Below, in pieces: positions 14,954 through 23,360 of a stretch of 23,530 nucleotides of DNA. Location: positions 1-23,530 of the forward strand of contig NZ_NPEF01000031.1 in the NCBI RefSeq assembly GCF_002811955.1, read 5' to 3'. The notes beneath the pieces are model-generated. The model did not search any database. It was not told where the DNA came from and saw only the letters and a list, made by a program, of their open reading frames with translations. This stretch comes from Leptospira ellisii. GTDB lineage: Bacteria; Spirochaetota; Leptospiria; Leptospirales; Leptospiraceae. The position numbers and the translations under genes were made by a program. Position 1 is the stretch's first letter. Each line of letters begins with the position of its first letter.

Positions 14954-15010
14954 AAAAGAGAAAACTACTTAAATCGATTTTGAAATTTTGAATATAAGGA
15001 ATACAATATG
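14954..15010 (+). promoter_or_regulatory. Decayed leader-element copy before tail chaperone gene
   Basis: This 57-base gap contains AAAAGAG (14954-14960), AAACTACT (14962-14969) and TAAATCG (14970-14976), in the same order as in the intact copies. Compared with copy 2, the whole hairpin 1 segment is missing and the hairpin 2 strands have become A/T-rich and unpaired. AAGGA (14996-15000) serves as an open ribosome binding site. It may be a relic or a constitutive version of the element. Confidence 0.4.
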
Positions 15011-15418
15011 AACCCTTTAATGTCCAGCATCCCAGAACTCAAAGAAGCATTCGATTCTTTGCCACAACCTTACGCATCTATCGACGATGATTTTCTTTCT
15101 AAAAATAAGAGCGCGATCGAGAAGATTAAAGAACATTTCTCTGATAAAGGCGGGATTCATTTGCTCGATGCAGGTGAGGATCGCAAAATCATCTGTCGCG
15201 TTCCGAACAAAACTCAAGTAGACGATTCGCTCGAAAGAGCAAGGAAAGAAAAAGCGACCGATGTCGCACAACGTCTTACAGGCCAGTGCTGTTTGTATCC
15301 GAGTTTCGAAGTTGTGAACGGTTGGGCGCAGGACTCTCCCGGAATTTTCATCCCCCTCAGTAATAAACTGATCGAACTTACTGCGACCACCAAAGAGGTT
15401 ACTGTAAAAAAGCTCTAA
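15008..15418 (+). CDS. Tail assembly chaperone, zero-frame product
   Basis: 136 residues starting at the ATG after ATAAGGA. The protein is soluble and mixed alpha/beta, with KSAIEKIKEHFSDKGGIHL, then RVPNKTQVDDSLERARKEKA. It lies between tail tube and tape measure, the invariant place of tail assembly chaperones (lambda G/GT, P2 E/E', Mu gp41-type). Its last codons read GTA AAA AAG CTC TAA, containing the slip heptamer A AAA AAG in the correct phase. The short form would end at 15418; a -1 shift gives a 71-codon extension. Chaperones of this type bind the tape measure during tail assembly and are absent from the virion. Confidence 0.75.
   Translation: MNPLMSSIPELKEAFDSLPQPYASIDDDFLSKNKSAIEKIKEHFSDKGGIHLLDAGEDRKIICRVPNKTQVDDSLERARKEKATDVAQRLTGQCCLYPSFEVVNGWAQDSPGIFIPLSNKLIELTATTKEVTVKKL
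15406..15412 (+). promoter_or_regulatory. -1 ribosomal frameshift site A AAA AAG
   Basis: The heptamer spans the last base of GTA and the codons AAA AAG, just two codons before the zero-frame stop. This is the same slip sequence used in E. coli dnaX. The -1 frame then reads ALNDRLREIRKGNGAFEVLL and stays open to 15627. I do not see a strong downstream stem-loop or an upstream Shine-Dalgarno stimulator. Confidence 0.8.
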
Positions 15419-15627
15419 ACGATCGTCTCCGAGAAATTCGAAAAGGGAATGGTGCATTTGAAGTTCTTCTAATGTATTATTTCCCTAGTAGGAAAATCGA
15501 ATATCCGGAAGACGGAGACGAACGAGAGGAATACGAAATCCAGCTCGCCGCAGAGTTGGAATACATTCGAGAAATAGAAATCAATACGATGGTAAAGGCT
15601 ATCGTAAGAGCGTTTAGCGGAGATTAA
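15412..15627 (+). CDS. Tail assembly chaperone, -1 frameshift extension (GT-like)
   Basis: The extension codes for 71 residues in the -1 frame after slippage at 15406-15412, running ALNDRLREIRKGNGAFEVLL then MYYFPSRKIEYPEDGDEREE and ending VKAIVRAFSGD. The amino acid composition is typical of a real soluble acidic-helical protein. It accounts for the otherwise empty gap before the tape measure gene. An internal ATG at 15472 could give a 51-residue protein by itself but lacks a ribosome binding site. The fusion product would be about 204 residues. By analogy with lambda gpGT, the extension would bind tail tube protein or the tape measure. Confidence 0.7.
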   Translation, partial: ALNDRLREIRKGNGAFEVLLMYYFPSRKIEYPEDGDEREEYEIQLAAELEYIREIEINTMVKAIVRAFSGD

Positions 15628-15645
15628 GAAGGAGGTAGAGGAATC

Positions 15646-18267
15646 ATGGACAGCTCAATATTTGAACTCGGTGTAGTGATTACTCTACGAGATCTTGCTT
15701 CGAACAAACTTGACGAAATCAACGACAAGTGGGACGCCATGAAAAAGAAACTTGGTGAGAATCACGCTGAAGTTGTGAAAATGGAAGGCGCGATTGGTAA
15801 CATAAAAATGGGTGGAGTTCTTCTCGGTGTCGGTCTTGCCGCAGCTTCGCTCACCATGAGTCTTGTCGGTTCTCGGATGGAAACTTCAAAACTTGAGGGA
15901 AACCTCAAGTCTCTCGGACTGACTTCGAAAGAAGTCGATAACATAACGAAATCCGCATATTCTATGTCGTCCGCTTTGGGAGAGTCGACAGACTCGATTA
16001 TCTCCGGGGTCTACGACATAAAATCTGCGGTCAACGATCTAAACGGAACCGAACTCGTCGGGTTCACTCAATCGATTCTTGATACAACGATCGCAACCAA
16101 AGGAAATTTCGGAGAACTCTCGAAACTCTTCGGGATGGCGTATCATCAATTCAAACACTTGTATTCCGATATGGACAACGGTCAGTTCGGAAAGAATTTG
16201 GCGAACGATATCGCTTGGGCTTCGAACGTTTACCGCGCAGACGGAAATTCCATTCAACAAGCGATGGAAAGCATCGGTTCCAAAGCCGCGTCGTTAAAAA
16301 TTTCTCTCGAAGAACAGAGCGCGGTTCTCGGAACATTACTCAACTCGATGCAACCGGGTCCGGCGGGAACTACCTTCCGCGCATTCCTCACAAATCTCGG
16401 GGAAGGATTCTCAAAGCTCGGACTCAATGCGTATCAGGCCGATGGTAAACTCAAAAACACCGCTGACTTACTTGGTGAGATCAAAAAGAAGTTTGGCGAC
16501 TCTCTTGATTTAAAAGAATCCGACGTAATCAAGAAAGCGTTCGGGACTGATGAGGCCGTTCAGTTTATCAATACGCTTCTTCCAAAGACCGACGCGCTTG
16601 GAAAAGACATCAAAACGATAGTCGATCTCAGTAAAAATCAAGACTATCATTTTCTCGACGTTGCTAAACAGGCAAATCTCGAATCTCTTCCGACACAAAT
16701 GCAACGCGCTTCGGAAGGTTGGGAAAACTTCAAAAAAATACTCGGTAAAGGGGTGGAAGATTCCGGTCTCAAAAAAGTTGTTTCTCTTTTTGCGGATGGT
16801 CTTTCTGTTATGAATGACTTTCTGGCACAACATCCGAAGATCGCGGAGTTCGTCGGAACCTTTCTTATGTTGACAACGGTGGCGACGCTTGGAGCTGGTG
16901 CGTTTTTTGTTTTGAAAGGTGCGTGGACTGCTTTCACGGTTGCTATGAATCTCGGTCTTGTTTCAAATCCGCTCGGATGGATTGTGATCGGTGCTGTGGC
17001 CGCGATTGCAGGAATCGCTTTACTTATAACCTATTGGGATGAAATCAAATCGGCGGCGGTTTCCGCGTGGACTTGGATTACAGAAACCTGGGCTGGGCTC
17101 GGGGGATTCGTTAAACTTTTGATTACTTGGTTTCTTCCCTTTATCGGAATTCCTCTTTTAATCCACGAACATTGGTCTACGATCAAGGATTTTCTTTTCG
17201 GAATTTGGGATGGAATCGTTTCCGGAGGCGCAAAAATCAAATCAATGTGGAACGATTCTCCTTCCTGGTTCAAAGGTCTTGCCTATGGCCTTGCGCTACT
17301 AACACTTCCGGTGACTTGGATGATTATGGTTCCTGCTTTGATTATCGCGCATTGGGATACGCTCAAGAATTTTGTAACTGGGTTTACATCTCAAATCTTA
17401 GACGCCTTCAATGCTCTTCCTTATGGAGTTAAAGAAGCTCTAATTTTAGCGTTTGTGAATCCTCTTTTAGGGATCGGAAGTTTAATCTGGTCGGCTCTCA
17501 GTAATATCATCGGAAACATCCGAAACCGGATGAAGGAATCCGGTTCAAGTCTTTTTAGCGCGTTCGGATTAGGAATCATGGATTCAATCAACGATTTAAA
17601 AACGACAGTCAATTCTGTAATGAGCGTGATCGCTCGTTTTCTCCCTCACTCGAACGCGGACGAGGGACCGCTTTCGAATTTGACCGGAAGCGGTGCCGCG
17701 TTTGTGGACACCTTCGCTTTAGGTATGAAACAGCGAAAAAATACTCTTGGATCTGTATTAACTGAGGTGACATCAGGATTTGAAACGGGCTGGGGATCAA
17801 TTAAAAATACTGGTGTTGCGTTAGTCGAGACTTTCTCAACTGGCGTAAGATCCAATGTTGATAAAGCGTATAACGCAATAATTGATATGGCGAATAAAAT
17901 TCGTAAGCCTTTGCCAAATTCAGATGCAAAAGAAGGACCATTGTCCACTTTAACAAGATCAGGCAGAGCCACGGTTTCGACATTTGCCGCTGGCATTGAA
18001 ATGGAAACCCCGAAATTAAAACCCGTGATGCAAAGATTCAACGACGCCTTAGCACCTGAAAAAGGAATTATTCGTAGACTGAAAGAAGAATCGGACGAAG
18101 AGGAAGGTGGCATGTTTTCCGGAAAGAAAGGTTCAACAATCAGTATTGGAAGCCTGATCGGACAACTTGTTGTTGGAGGAGGAAAAGAGAACAAGCGTCA
18201 AATCGGAGAAATTCTTGTAGATGCTCTTTTTGAAGAACTGGACCGATATGACGAGGTTCCTGCATGA
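15646..18267 (+). CDS. Tail tape measure protein
   Basis: 873 residues, with AAGGAGGTAGAGG upstream as a very strong ribosome binding site. The N-terminal part is helical coiled coil (DEINDKWDAMKKKLGENHAEV), with a hydrophobic segment near residues 55-70. The middle has a TP901/phage-tail-like module (KSAYSMSSALGESTDSIISG, SKAASLKISLEEQSAVLGTL). Several hydrophobic helices follow (about 400-600), then two diverged C-terminal repeats: PHSNADEGPLSNLTGSGAAF and PNSDAKEGPLSTLTRSGRAT, a hallmark of tape measure C-termini. It fixes tail length; at about 0.15 nm per residue that predicts roughly 130 nm. The C-terminus overlaps the next gene by ATGA. Confidence 0.85.
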   Translation: MDSSIFELGVVITLRDLASNKLDEINDKWDAMKKKLGENHAEVVKMEGAIGNIKMGGVLLGVGLAAASLTMSLVGSRMETSKLEGNLKSLGLTSKEVDNITKSAYSMSSALGESTDSIISGVYDIKSAVNDLNGTELVGFTQSILDTTIATKGNFGELSKLFGMAYHQFKHLYSDMDNGQFGKNLANDIAWASNVYRADGNSIQQAMESIGSKAASLKISLEEQSAVLGTLLNSMQPGPAGTTFRAFLTNLGEGFSKLGLNAYQADGKLKNTADLLGEIKKKFGDSLDLKESDVIKKAFGTDEAVQFINTLLPKTDALGKDIKTIVDLSKNQDYHFLDVAKQANLESLPTQMQRASEGWENFKKILGKGVEDSGLKKVVSLFADGLSVMNDFLAQHPKIAEFVGTFLMLTTVATLGAGAFFVLKGAWTAFTVAMNLGLVSNPLGWIVIGAVAAIAGIALLITYWDEIKSAAVSAWTWITETWAGLGGFVKLLITWFLPFIGIPLLIHEHWSTIKDFLFGIWDGIVSGGAKIKSMWNDSPSWFKGLAYGLALLTLPVTWMIMVPALIIAHWDTLKNFVTGFTSQILDAFNALPYGVKEALILAFVNPLLGIGSLIWSALSNIIGNIRNRMKESGSSLFSAFGLGIMDSINDLKTTVNSVMSVIARFLPHSNADEGPLSNLTGSGAAFVDTFALGMKQRKNTLGSVLTEVTSGFETGWGSIKNTGVALVETFSTGVRSNVDKAYNAIIDMANKIRKPLPNSDAKEGPLSTLTRSGRATVSTFAAGIEMETPKLKPVMQRFNDALAPEKGIIRRLKEESDEEEGGMFSGKKGSTISIGSLIGQLVVGGGKENKRQIGEILVDALFEELDRYDEVPA

Positions 18268-18809
18268 TTGGAGGCATCACCCCACCCATCGCGCCCGCTG
18301 GTTACATTCCCCCGGAGATTATCACAGGTGACACGGATCGTCTCGTAATCAGTCCTGGTATTCTGTCCGATTTTGAATTTCCTTCCGGAACTAAGATTAC
18401 GTTACGGAAAGAAAAACGTATTGTTCTTACTGCGATTCCAGGAGGCTCCGGAACTGTTAAGGAACTGACCGGTCAAGATGATTGGACGATCACGATCGAA
18501 TTTTCGCTCCTTGCCGCAGTGTATGGAGCAGGCTTCCTCGCAGCACCTTCGAATCCTCTGATCAAAACTATGATCCAGCAAATCAAAGAGATCAAAAGGA
18601 TCTGGGAAAACACGGAGTCGATCGGGCTTACACACTCATTGTTAAACGCATTAGGAATAAACAATGTAGTTTGTAAATCAATTCAACTTTCCAATGCGAT
18701 CATCCAATATAGCCAGCCGATTACGTTCGTATTTCTAAGCGACAACGACATAGATCTGGATCAAGCATCTTTAGAGGCTAAAAGTTCGATCGTGGAGTCT
18801 TCTTTATGA
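18264..18809 (+). CDS. Baseplate-proximal protein, DUF6046-like
   Basis: 181 residues, ATGA overlap with the tape measure and with the LysM gene. A proline-rich start (GGITPPIAPAGYIPPEI) is followed by a beta core containing ITLRKEKRIVLTAIPGG, GTVKELTGQDDWTITIEF and a hydrophobic stretch, then helices IKTMIQQIKEIKRIWENT. The pattern R-x-V...G-TVKEL-x-x-DDW-x-I-x-I is like that of DUF6046/XkdN-adjacent proteins placed before LysM-containing baseplate proteins. It probably links the tape measure end to the baseplate hub. Family membership is from memory and should be treated as tentative. Confidence 0.55.
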   Translation: MIGGITPPIAPAGYIPPEIITGDTDRLVISPGILSDFEFPSGTKITLRKEKRIVLTAIPGGSGTVKELTGQDDWTITIEFSLLAAVYGAGFLAAPSNPLIKTMIQQIKEIKRIWENTESIGLTHSLLNALGINNVVCKSIQLSNAIIQYSQPITFVFLSDNDIDLDQASLEAKSSIVESSL

Positions 18810-19174
18810 GTTCTTTCTACGTTCTTAAGCCAAATGATACCTTACAAAGGCTTGCAGCTAAATTTTATGGCAGGTGGGAAATTTGGAGATTGATATTTGA
18901 TACAAATCCGCATATCGAGAGCATCCATCTTCTCCCTACTGGAGTTCTGATAGAAATTCCCATTCCGAGAACGGATGATGTAAATCATATCATCATTGAA
19001 GGCGATACTTACGAATCGTTAAGTCTTTTCTATTACGGGACGGAACATTTTTCAGGTAGGATTCGGGAAGCAAATGAAAACCTTCAACCTTACGAAAATA
19101 TAGGTTCAATTTTATTCATCCCGGCTTTGATCACAAAATCGGAATTAGTAAATGCGAATAGGAGAATGAAATAA
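18806..19174 (+). CDS. LysM-domain tail/baseplate protein
   Basis: 122 residues, ATGA overlap. Two LysM-like units are visible: YVLKPNDTLQRLAAKFYGRW (residues 5-24) with NPHIESIHLLPTGVLIEIP closing the first, and IIIEGDTYESLSLFYYGTEH followed by NENLQPYENIGSILFIP. LysM modules often bind peptidoglycan. In phage tails of the gpX/XkdP/gp53 class they join the baseplate hub to the spike or tube. No signal peptide is present. It ends one base into the start of the next gene (TAATG). Confidence 0.8.
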   Translation: MSSFYVLKPNDTLQRLAAKFYGRWEIWRLIFDTNPHIESIHLLPTGVLIEIPIPRTDDVNHIIIEGDTYESLSLFYYGTEHFSGRIREANENLQPYENIGSILFIPALITKSELVNANRRMK

Positions 19175-20265
19175 TGCTTGTATTGGAACAAGAATTGAAT
19201 ATCGGCGGAATCAAATTTCCGATTGTCAATGAAGTTGTTCTGGAATCCTCAAGGGAAATCCCGACAGATGTTCTAAATATTAAACTTCCTAAATACAAGA
19301 ATTTGAAAAAGGATTCGATTCAGAAGTTTGCAAAGGTGGAGTGGAAAGCAGGTTACAAACAATACGGATTATTTCCTGAGTTCTGCGGTTACGTTTTAGA
19401 AGTGAGTGAAAACGTTCCGCTGGAAATCAAATGTGCCGATCCATTCTTTTTTTGCCAACGCAAAACAATGAATCGAAGTTATAATAATGATCCAATCTTG
19501 ACATTCTTAAACGATTGCATTCATCCGCAAATTAAAAGCGATGTCACTGTTTTAGTAAGAGATGAAGACATAAAGAAAACAATCAGCATTGAGTGTGCTG
19601 GTAAATCGGCTCGTTTCGCTTTGGCTTTATTCAAAGTAAAATATGGAGTCGATGTCTTTTTTCACGATTGGAAATTGGTTGTTCAAAAAGCATTCGTCCA
19701 TCCAAATATCTTCGAAAAGACTAAGAACAAAAAGATTCAGAAAACACAAACTGCGTCCGCTACCGGATCACCTGATCCATCCGGAAACTTCCCTACGTTT
19801 AGGGTTGGGTTCAACATCATTCAAGATGAACTTGTCGCACGAGAAAATAAAGACATTAAAATCACGGTCCGAGGCGAAGATCCGAAAACCGGGACGACAT
19901 ATAAAGGATCGTATGGAAATGGAGCGGAAAGATTTTTCGAGGTAGATGGATTGAATACTGCGGACGCAGGAAAGAGAGCGAAAGAACTCTATATGGAACA
20001 TTGTGGCTCCGGTTTCAACGGAAAGTTTGTAACGTTCGGCTACCCCTCGGTAACTCACTCACAAGTGATTCATGTAATAGATGAGGAAACACCTTCCCGT
20101 ACGGCAAAATCTTTCGTAGAAAAAGTTACGAAAACGTTCGGAATCGGAGGATACCGTCAAGAGATTTGGCCCGGCTTCTTTTTTGAACCACCGAAAAAAT
20201 CTGGCTCGAAGCCGCCAAAGAATGAATCGAAATTTAGAAACGATTATGCAGGGCCGCAATCATGA
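19174..20265 (+). CDS. Baseplate hub protein (P2 gpD / Mu gp44-like)
   Basis: 363 residues. The N-terminal beta region (LNIGGIKFPIVNEVVLESS, VEWKAGYKQYGLFPEFCGYV) is the hub fold of late-control gene D and Mu gp44 proteins. The middle includes IECAGKSARFALALFKVKYG, and a second half begins with FRVGFNIIQDELVARENKD and contains DGLNTADAGKRAKELYMEH, the usual A..A..LY pattern near the end of gpD-like proteins. It forms the trimeric hub that carries the central spike. An unusual basic linker (KTKNKKIQKTQTAS) lies at about 185-200. The C-terminal tail (PPKKSGSKPPKNES) is disordered and basic. Confidence 0.7.
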   Translation: MLVLEQELNIGGIKFPIVNEVVLESSREIPTDVLNIKLPKYKNLKKDSIQKFAKVEWKAGYKQYGLFPEFCGYVLEVSENVPLEIKCADPFFFCQRKTMNRSYNNDPILTFLNDCIHPQIKSDVTVLVRDEDIKKTISIECAGKSARFALALFKVKYGVDVFFHDWKLVVQKAFVHPNIFEKTKNKKIQKTQTASATGSPDPSGNFPTFRVGFNIIQDELVARENKDIKITVRGEDPKTGTTYKGSYGNGAERFFEVDGLNTADAGKRAKELYMEHCGSGFNGKFVTFGYPSVTHSQVIHVIDEETPSRTAKSFVEKVTKTFGIGGYRQEIWPGFFFEPPKKSGSKPPKNESKFRNDYAGPQS

Positions 20266-20834
20266 CAAAACCATCTTTGATCGAGTTGATCGTAAAAGCG
20301 TGGACACTTGGCTTTCCTGTTTTTTGGCCGGAATCCGGAATTGTAGATTCAGTGGACAAGACGAATCGAACTCTCAAGATAAAGGTCGGATCTGATATTC
20401 GAAACGACGTTACATGGATTGATCCAGTGATTCCGCGAGAAGGCTCAAAATGTCTTCTCGTTGCACGAAATAACAAAGCCGAAAGATACACAGCATTTGC
20501 ATTTGAAAAAGTAGACGAAATCAATGCGAAAGTTGCGGACACAGTTGAAATCAAGATTTCTCAAGATCAAGCATTCATAAATTTCAATAATCTAATCAAA
20601 GTTTCGATCACAGAAACAGAATTTTCACTTGATTTGGGCGGTAAGAAACTCAAGATTTTAGGTGATGTGGAACAAACGGGAGACTTTAAAACAAGCGGAA
20701 AAGTGGATGCAAAGATGGAAGTTACTGCGTTTGCAGATACACCGAATTCTGTAGGACTTTCTACGCATTTGACCGATTATGTGGATACACCGATCGGTCC
20801 TGCGATAACGAGCAAACCGAAAGGAGGAACCTAA
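20262..20834 (+). CDS. Baseplate spike protein (gpV / Mu gp45-like)
   Basis: 190 residues, ATGA overlap with the hub. Residues about 20-80 form an OB-like domain (SGIVDSVDKTNRTLKIKVG, WIDPVIPREGSKCLLVARN). A repetitive beta segment follows (VEIKISQDQAFINFNNLIKV, LDLGGKKLKILGDVEQTGDF), and the end, GLSTHLTDYVDTPIGPAITS, matches the gpV apex pattern LstHxH..... G..tG.P, but with the second histidine absent. The trimer pierces the outer membrane at contraction. The reduced histidine motif suggests that the apex metal site may be altered or absent. Confidence 0.7.
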   Translation: MTKPSLIELIVKAWTLGFPVFWPESGIVDSVDKTNRTLKIKVGSDIRNDVTWIDPVIPREGSKCLLVARNNKAERYTAFAFEKVDEINAKVADTVEIKISQDQAFINFNNLIKVSITETEFSLDLGGKKLKILGDVEQTGDFKTSGKVDAKMEVTAFADTPNSVGLSTHLTDYVDTPIGPAITSKPKGGT

Positions 20835-21196
20835 TGATCGATTTCGCGAATGATCCGCTTTCTTTCGGAGATCTCGTTTTAGATCCTTCGAATGACGATC
20901 TTCAAATTGATTCGATTCCTATTCGGATTGTTCTTTCCGAAGTGCGCGAAATGTTTGAAATGACGGTTGCGGATGATCTCGATTATCCCGAGATTTATAG
21001 CCGTCAGCGTGTTGCAATGAACTCTACGGAGTTTATGGATCAAGCGGCCAGAATCCGCGATGCGGAAAGAATTCTGAATTTACACCCGATTATTGACACC
21101 AATTCGGTGGATGTGGGTCTAAATTCTGAGAACGGACTTGTTGTAAGTTTTAAACTCAAAACCGGAGAAGCGGTTCAGAGTTTTGTAATGAGGTAA
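20834..21196 (+). CDS. Baseplate wedge protein (gpW/gp25, Mu gp46-like)
   Basis: 120 residues, with the ATG overlapping the previous TAA by one base after AAAGGAGG. It starts with FANDPLSFGDLVLDPSNDDL (the FG.D..ld pattern), continues with IRIVLSEVREMFEMTVADDL and YSRQRVAMNSTEFMDQAARI, and ends in a strand ENGLVVSFKLKTGE. This is the general shape of gpW/gp25-type wedge subunits (short helices, then a beta meander ending in an ...V.F.l.t sequence). It joins tube and sheath to the wedge. Similarity is moderate; gene order between gp45-like and gp47-like proteins strongly supports it. Confidence 0.65.
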   Translation: MIDFANDPLSFGDLVLDPSNDDLQIDSIPIRIVLSEVREMFEMTVADDLDYPEIYSRQRVAMNSTEFMDQAARIRDAERILNLHPIIDTNSVDVGLNSENGLVVSFKLKTGEAVQSFVMR

Positions 21197-21514
21197 ATGA
21201 TGAAGAAATTGAGTTTAATTCTACTTTTGATCCCGGTTCTACTCTTTGCAGAGAGTTCGGTTTCCGCCGACTGCACATATAAAGGTCACAAGTTGTACGG
21301 AAGAATCATGCTCGTTTCCTCAAATCCAGACCTTCGTGTTCGTTCCGTAAATTCAATCCCCGATCTGAGAGTGCAGGCGGTAACTTCCGTCCCGAATCGT
21401 TGTGGAGAATGGCAAATGGTCACTTCGAATCCCGATCTCCGTATCCAAATCGATCCTTCTTTCGGTGAGTTTACAATTCAGTTCGTGGAATCCTTCCCGG
21501 GAGTTGGTCCTTGA
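21197..21514 (+). CDS. Secreted beta-repeat protein, septoil-knot-like (DUF6150-type)
   Basis: 105 residues, with the ATG directly after the previous stop. A Sec signal peptide is clear: MMKKLSLILLLIPVLLFAES, with cleavage probably after LFA or VSA. The mature part is made of short repeats: VSSNPDLRVRSV, NSIPDLRVQAV, TSVPNRCGEWQMV, TSNPDLRIQID, and a last EFTIQFVESFPGVG. This PDL(R/K)V-x-x-V...G-W-q-x-V...FPG pattern resembles the small 7(1) septoil knot family of periplasmic proteins. Secreted proteins are unexpected between two baseplate genes. It could be a lysogenic conversion factor, an adhesin-like or periplasmic protein, or moron cargo. Its stop overlaps the next gene's TTG start (TTGA). 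Confidence 0.65.
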   Translation: MMKKLSLILLLIPVLLFAESSVSADCTYKGHKLYGRIMLVSSNPDLRVRSVNSIPDLRVQAVTSVPNRCGEWQMVTSNPDLRIQIDPSFGEFTIQFVESFPGVGP

Positions 21515-22633
21515 ATTTAAACGTAACGAAAGATCAGGTTCTTTCCGATCATTTGCAAAGTATCAAAGCCTCCGGAGTTTTTAAGAACCATTCATTCAGC
21601 CCAACATCAAAAACGTTCACGCTGATCCGTGCACTTTCCAACGCAGTCTTTTCCTTCATCGATACCGACCTCGTTTCAATTCAGAAGGCGATCCATCCTC
21701 ACACTGCGGAAGACGACGCCTTACATGAACATTTGATTCGTCGTGGGATGAAATGGAAACCGGCTCTCCCCGCAATTATCAAGGTGAGAATTGGGTCTTC
21801 CACTCAGCCGATCATCGATCGAGAGATTCCTCAAGGTCTCGTTGTTTCCACTTCCGGAAGTGAAGAACAAAAGATCCGTTTTTTTCTTATCGATTCCCTT
21901 ACGCTTCCCGCCGGAATATCCGCAGACGCACAAGGTAAATATACGATAGAAGCTCGCGTTCAGTGTCTTATCGACGGTCCTGCTGGAAACGTCGTTCCTG
22001 GTTCCATTTCGATTTTGGAAAGTCCTCCGCAAGGAATCGACTACATTACGAATCTTGAGATTGATCCAATTCAACAAGGTCAGTTCCGAGAAACTCGAAC
22101 TTCAGTTCGATCAAGACTTCAAACCGCCGAAGGTGTTTCCTCGAAATGGACTCCTGCTTGGTATATAAGCGAAGCGGAAAGTTTTGCATTCGTTAAACGA
22201 GCAATTTTCAAAAGTGCTAAAGCTCTCGGAACTGATGGTGAGGTAAAAATTCTTCTGCAAGGTTCCGTTGGTTCATTGACATCCACTCAATTGAATCAAG
22301 TTCAGGATCATTTCAATTCCGAAGATAACGATCCGGGAGGAGTCGCTCACTTATCAGCCGAGAATATCAACGAAACAGTGATAAACAAGACTGTAACCGT
22401 GAAATTCTCTTCTGCGGATCGAATCCCGAGCCAAACCGTCCTTGATCAGATCAAGGACGAATACTTCCTTTCTCTTTCGGAAGGACAAGATTTCGTGGAT
22501 GCTCAACTGAAAAGCCTATATCAAGCTCTTCCGAATTGCATTGATGTTGAATTCAATCCTCTTGGAAATGTTGACGTTGCCGCCGGTGCTTTGGCAAGTC
22601 CCGGTCCTGGATTTCAAGTCGTAGGAACGGTGT

Positions 22634-22641
<8 letters not shown>
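21511..22641 (+). CDS. Baseplate protein J (Mu gp47-like)
   Basis: 376 residues with a TTG start overlapping the previous stop (TTGA); GGGAGTTGG upstream gives a ribosome binding site. The Baseplate_J organisation is clear: an N-terminal helical part (LIRALSNAVFSFIDTDLVSI, DDALHEHLIRRGMKW), then IPQGLVVSTSGSEEQKIRFF (the piG..f.......f.t pattern), IEARVQCLIDGPAGNVVPGS (the GpaGNv.pGsI motif) and ETRTSVRSRLQTAEGVSSKW (the EsD...R..l match), then a C-terminal alpha/beta part. It forms the wedge arms of the baseplate. Overlaps the next gene by 8 bases. Confidence 0.85.
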
Positions 22642-23299
<658 letters not shown>

Positions 23300-23303
23300 A
23301 GAT

Positions 23304-23360
23304 AAAGAGCGTATAACACGCCAAACTACTACATAGTCGCTCCTTACCAGGAGCAAAATG
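23304..23360 (+). promoter_or_regulatory. Repeated two-hairpin leader element, copy 3
   Basis: AAAGAGCG is at 23304-23311. Hairpin 1 is GCGT (23309-23312) with ACGC (23318-23321). The linker AAACTACT is at 23323-23330. Hairpin 2 is GCTCC (23339-23343) with GGAGC (23350-23354) around a 6-base loop. The ATG at 23358 follows four bases after the GGAG, which is its only Shine-Dalgarno sequence. GAGCG (23307-23311) is complementary to CGCTC (23338-23342). Confidence 0.75.

Noticed and set aside
15472..15627. Independent 51-residue gene starting with MYYFPSRK
   Set aside because: No ribosome binding site precedes the ATG, and the same frame is open and protein-like back to the A AAA AAG slip site, so a frameshift extension explains it better.
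17646..18194. Long minus-strand open frame opposite the tape measure gene
   Set aside because: It is opposite a well-supported gene, has serine/phenylalanine/proline-rich antisense composition, and has no ribosome binding site; other minus-strand frames are shadows for the same reasons.
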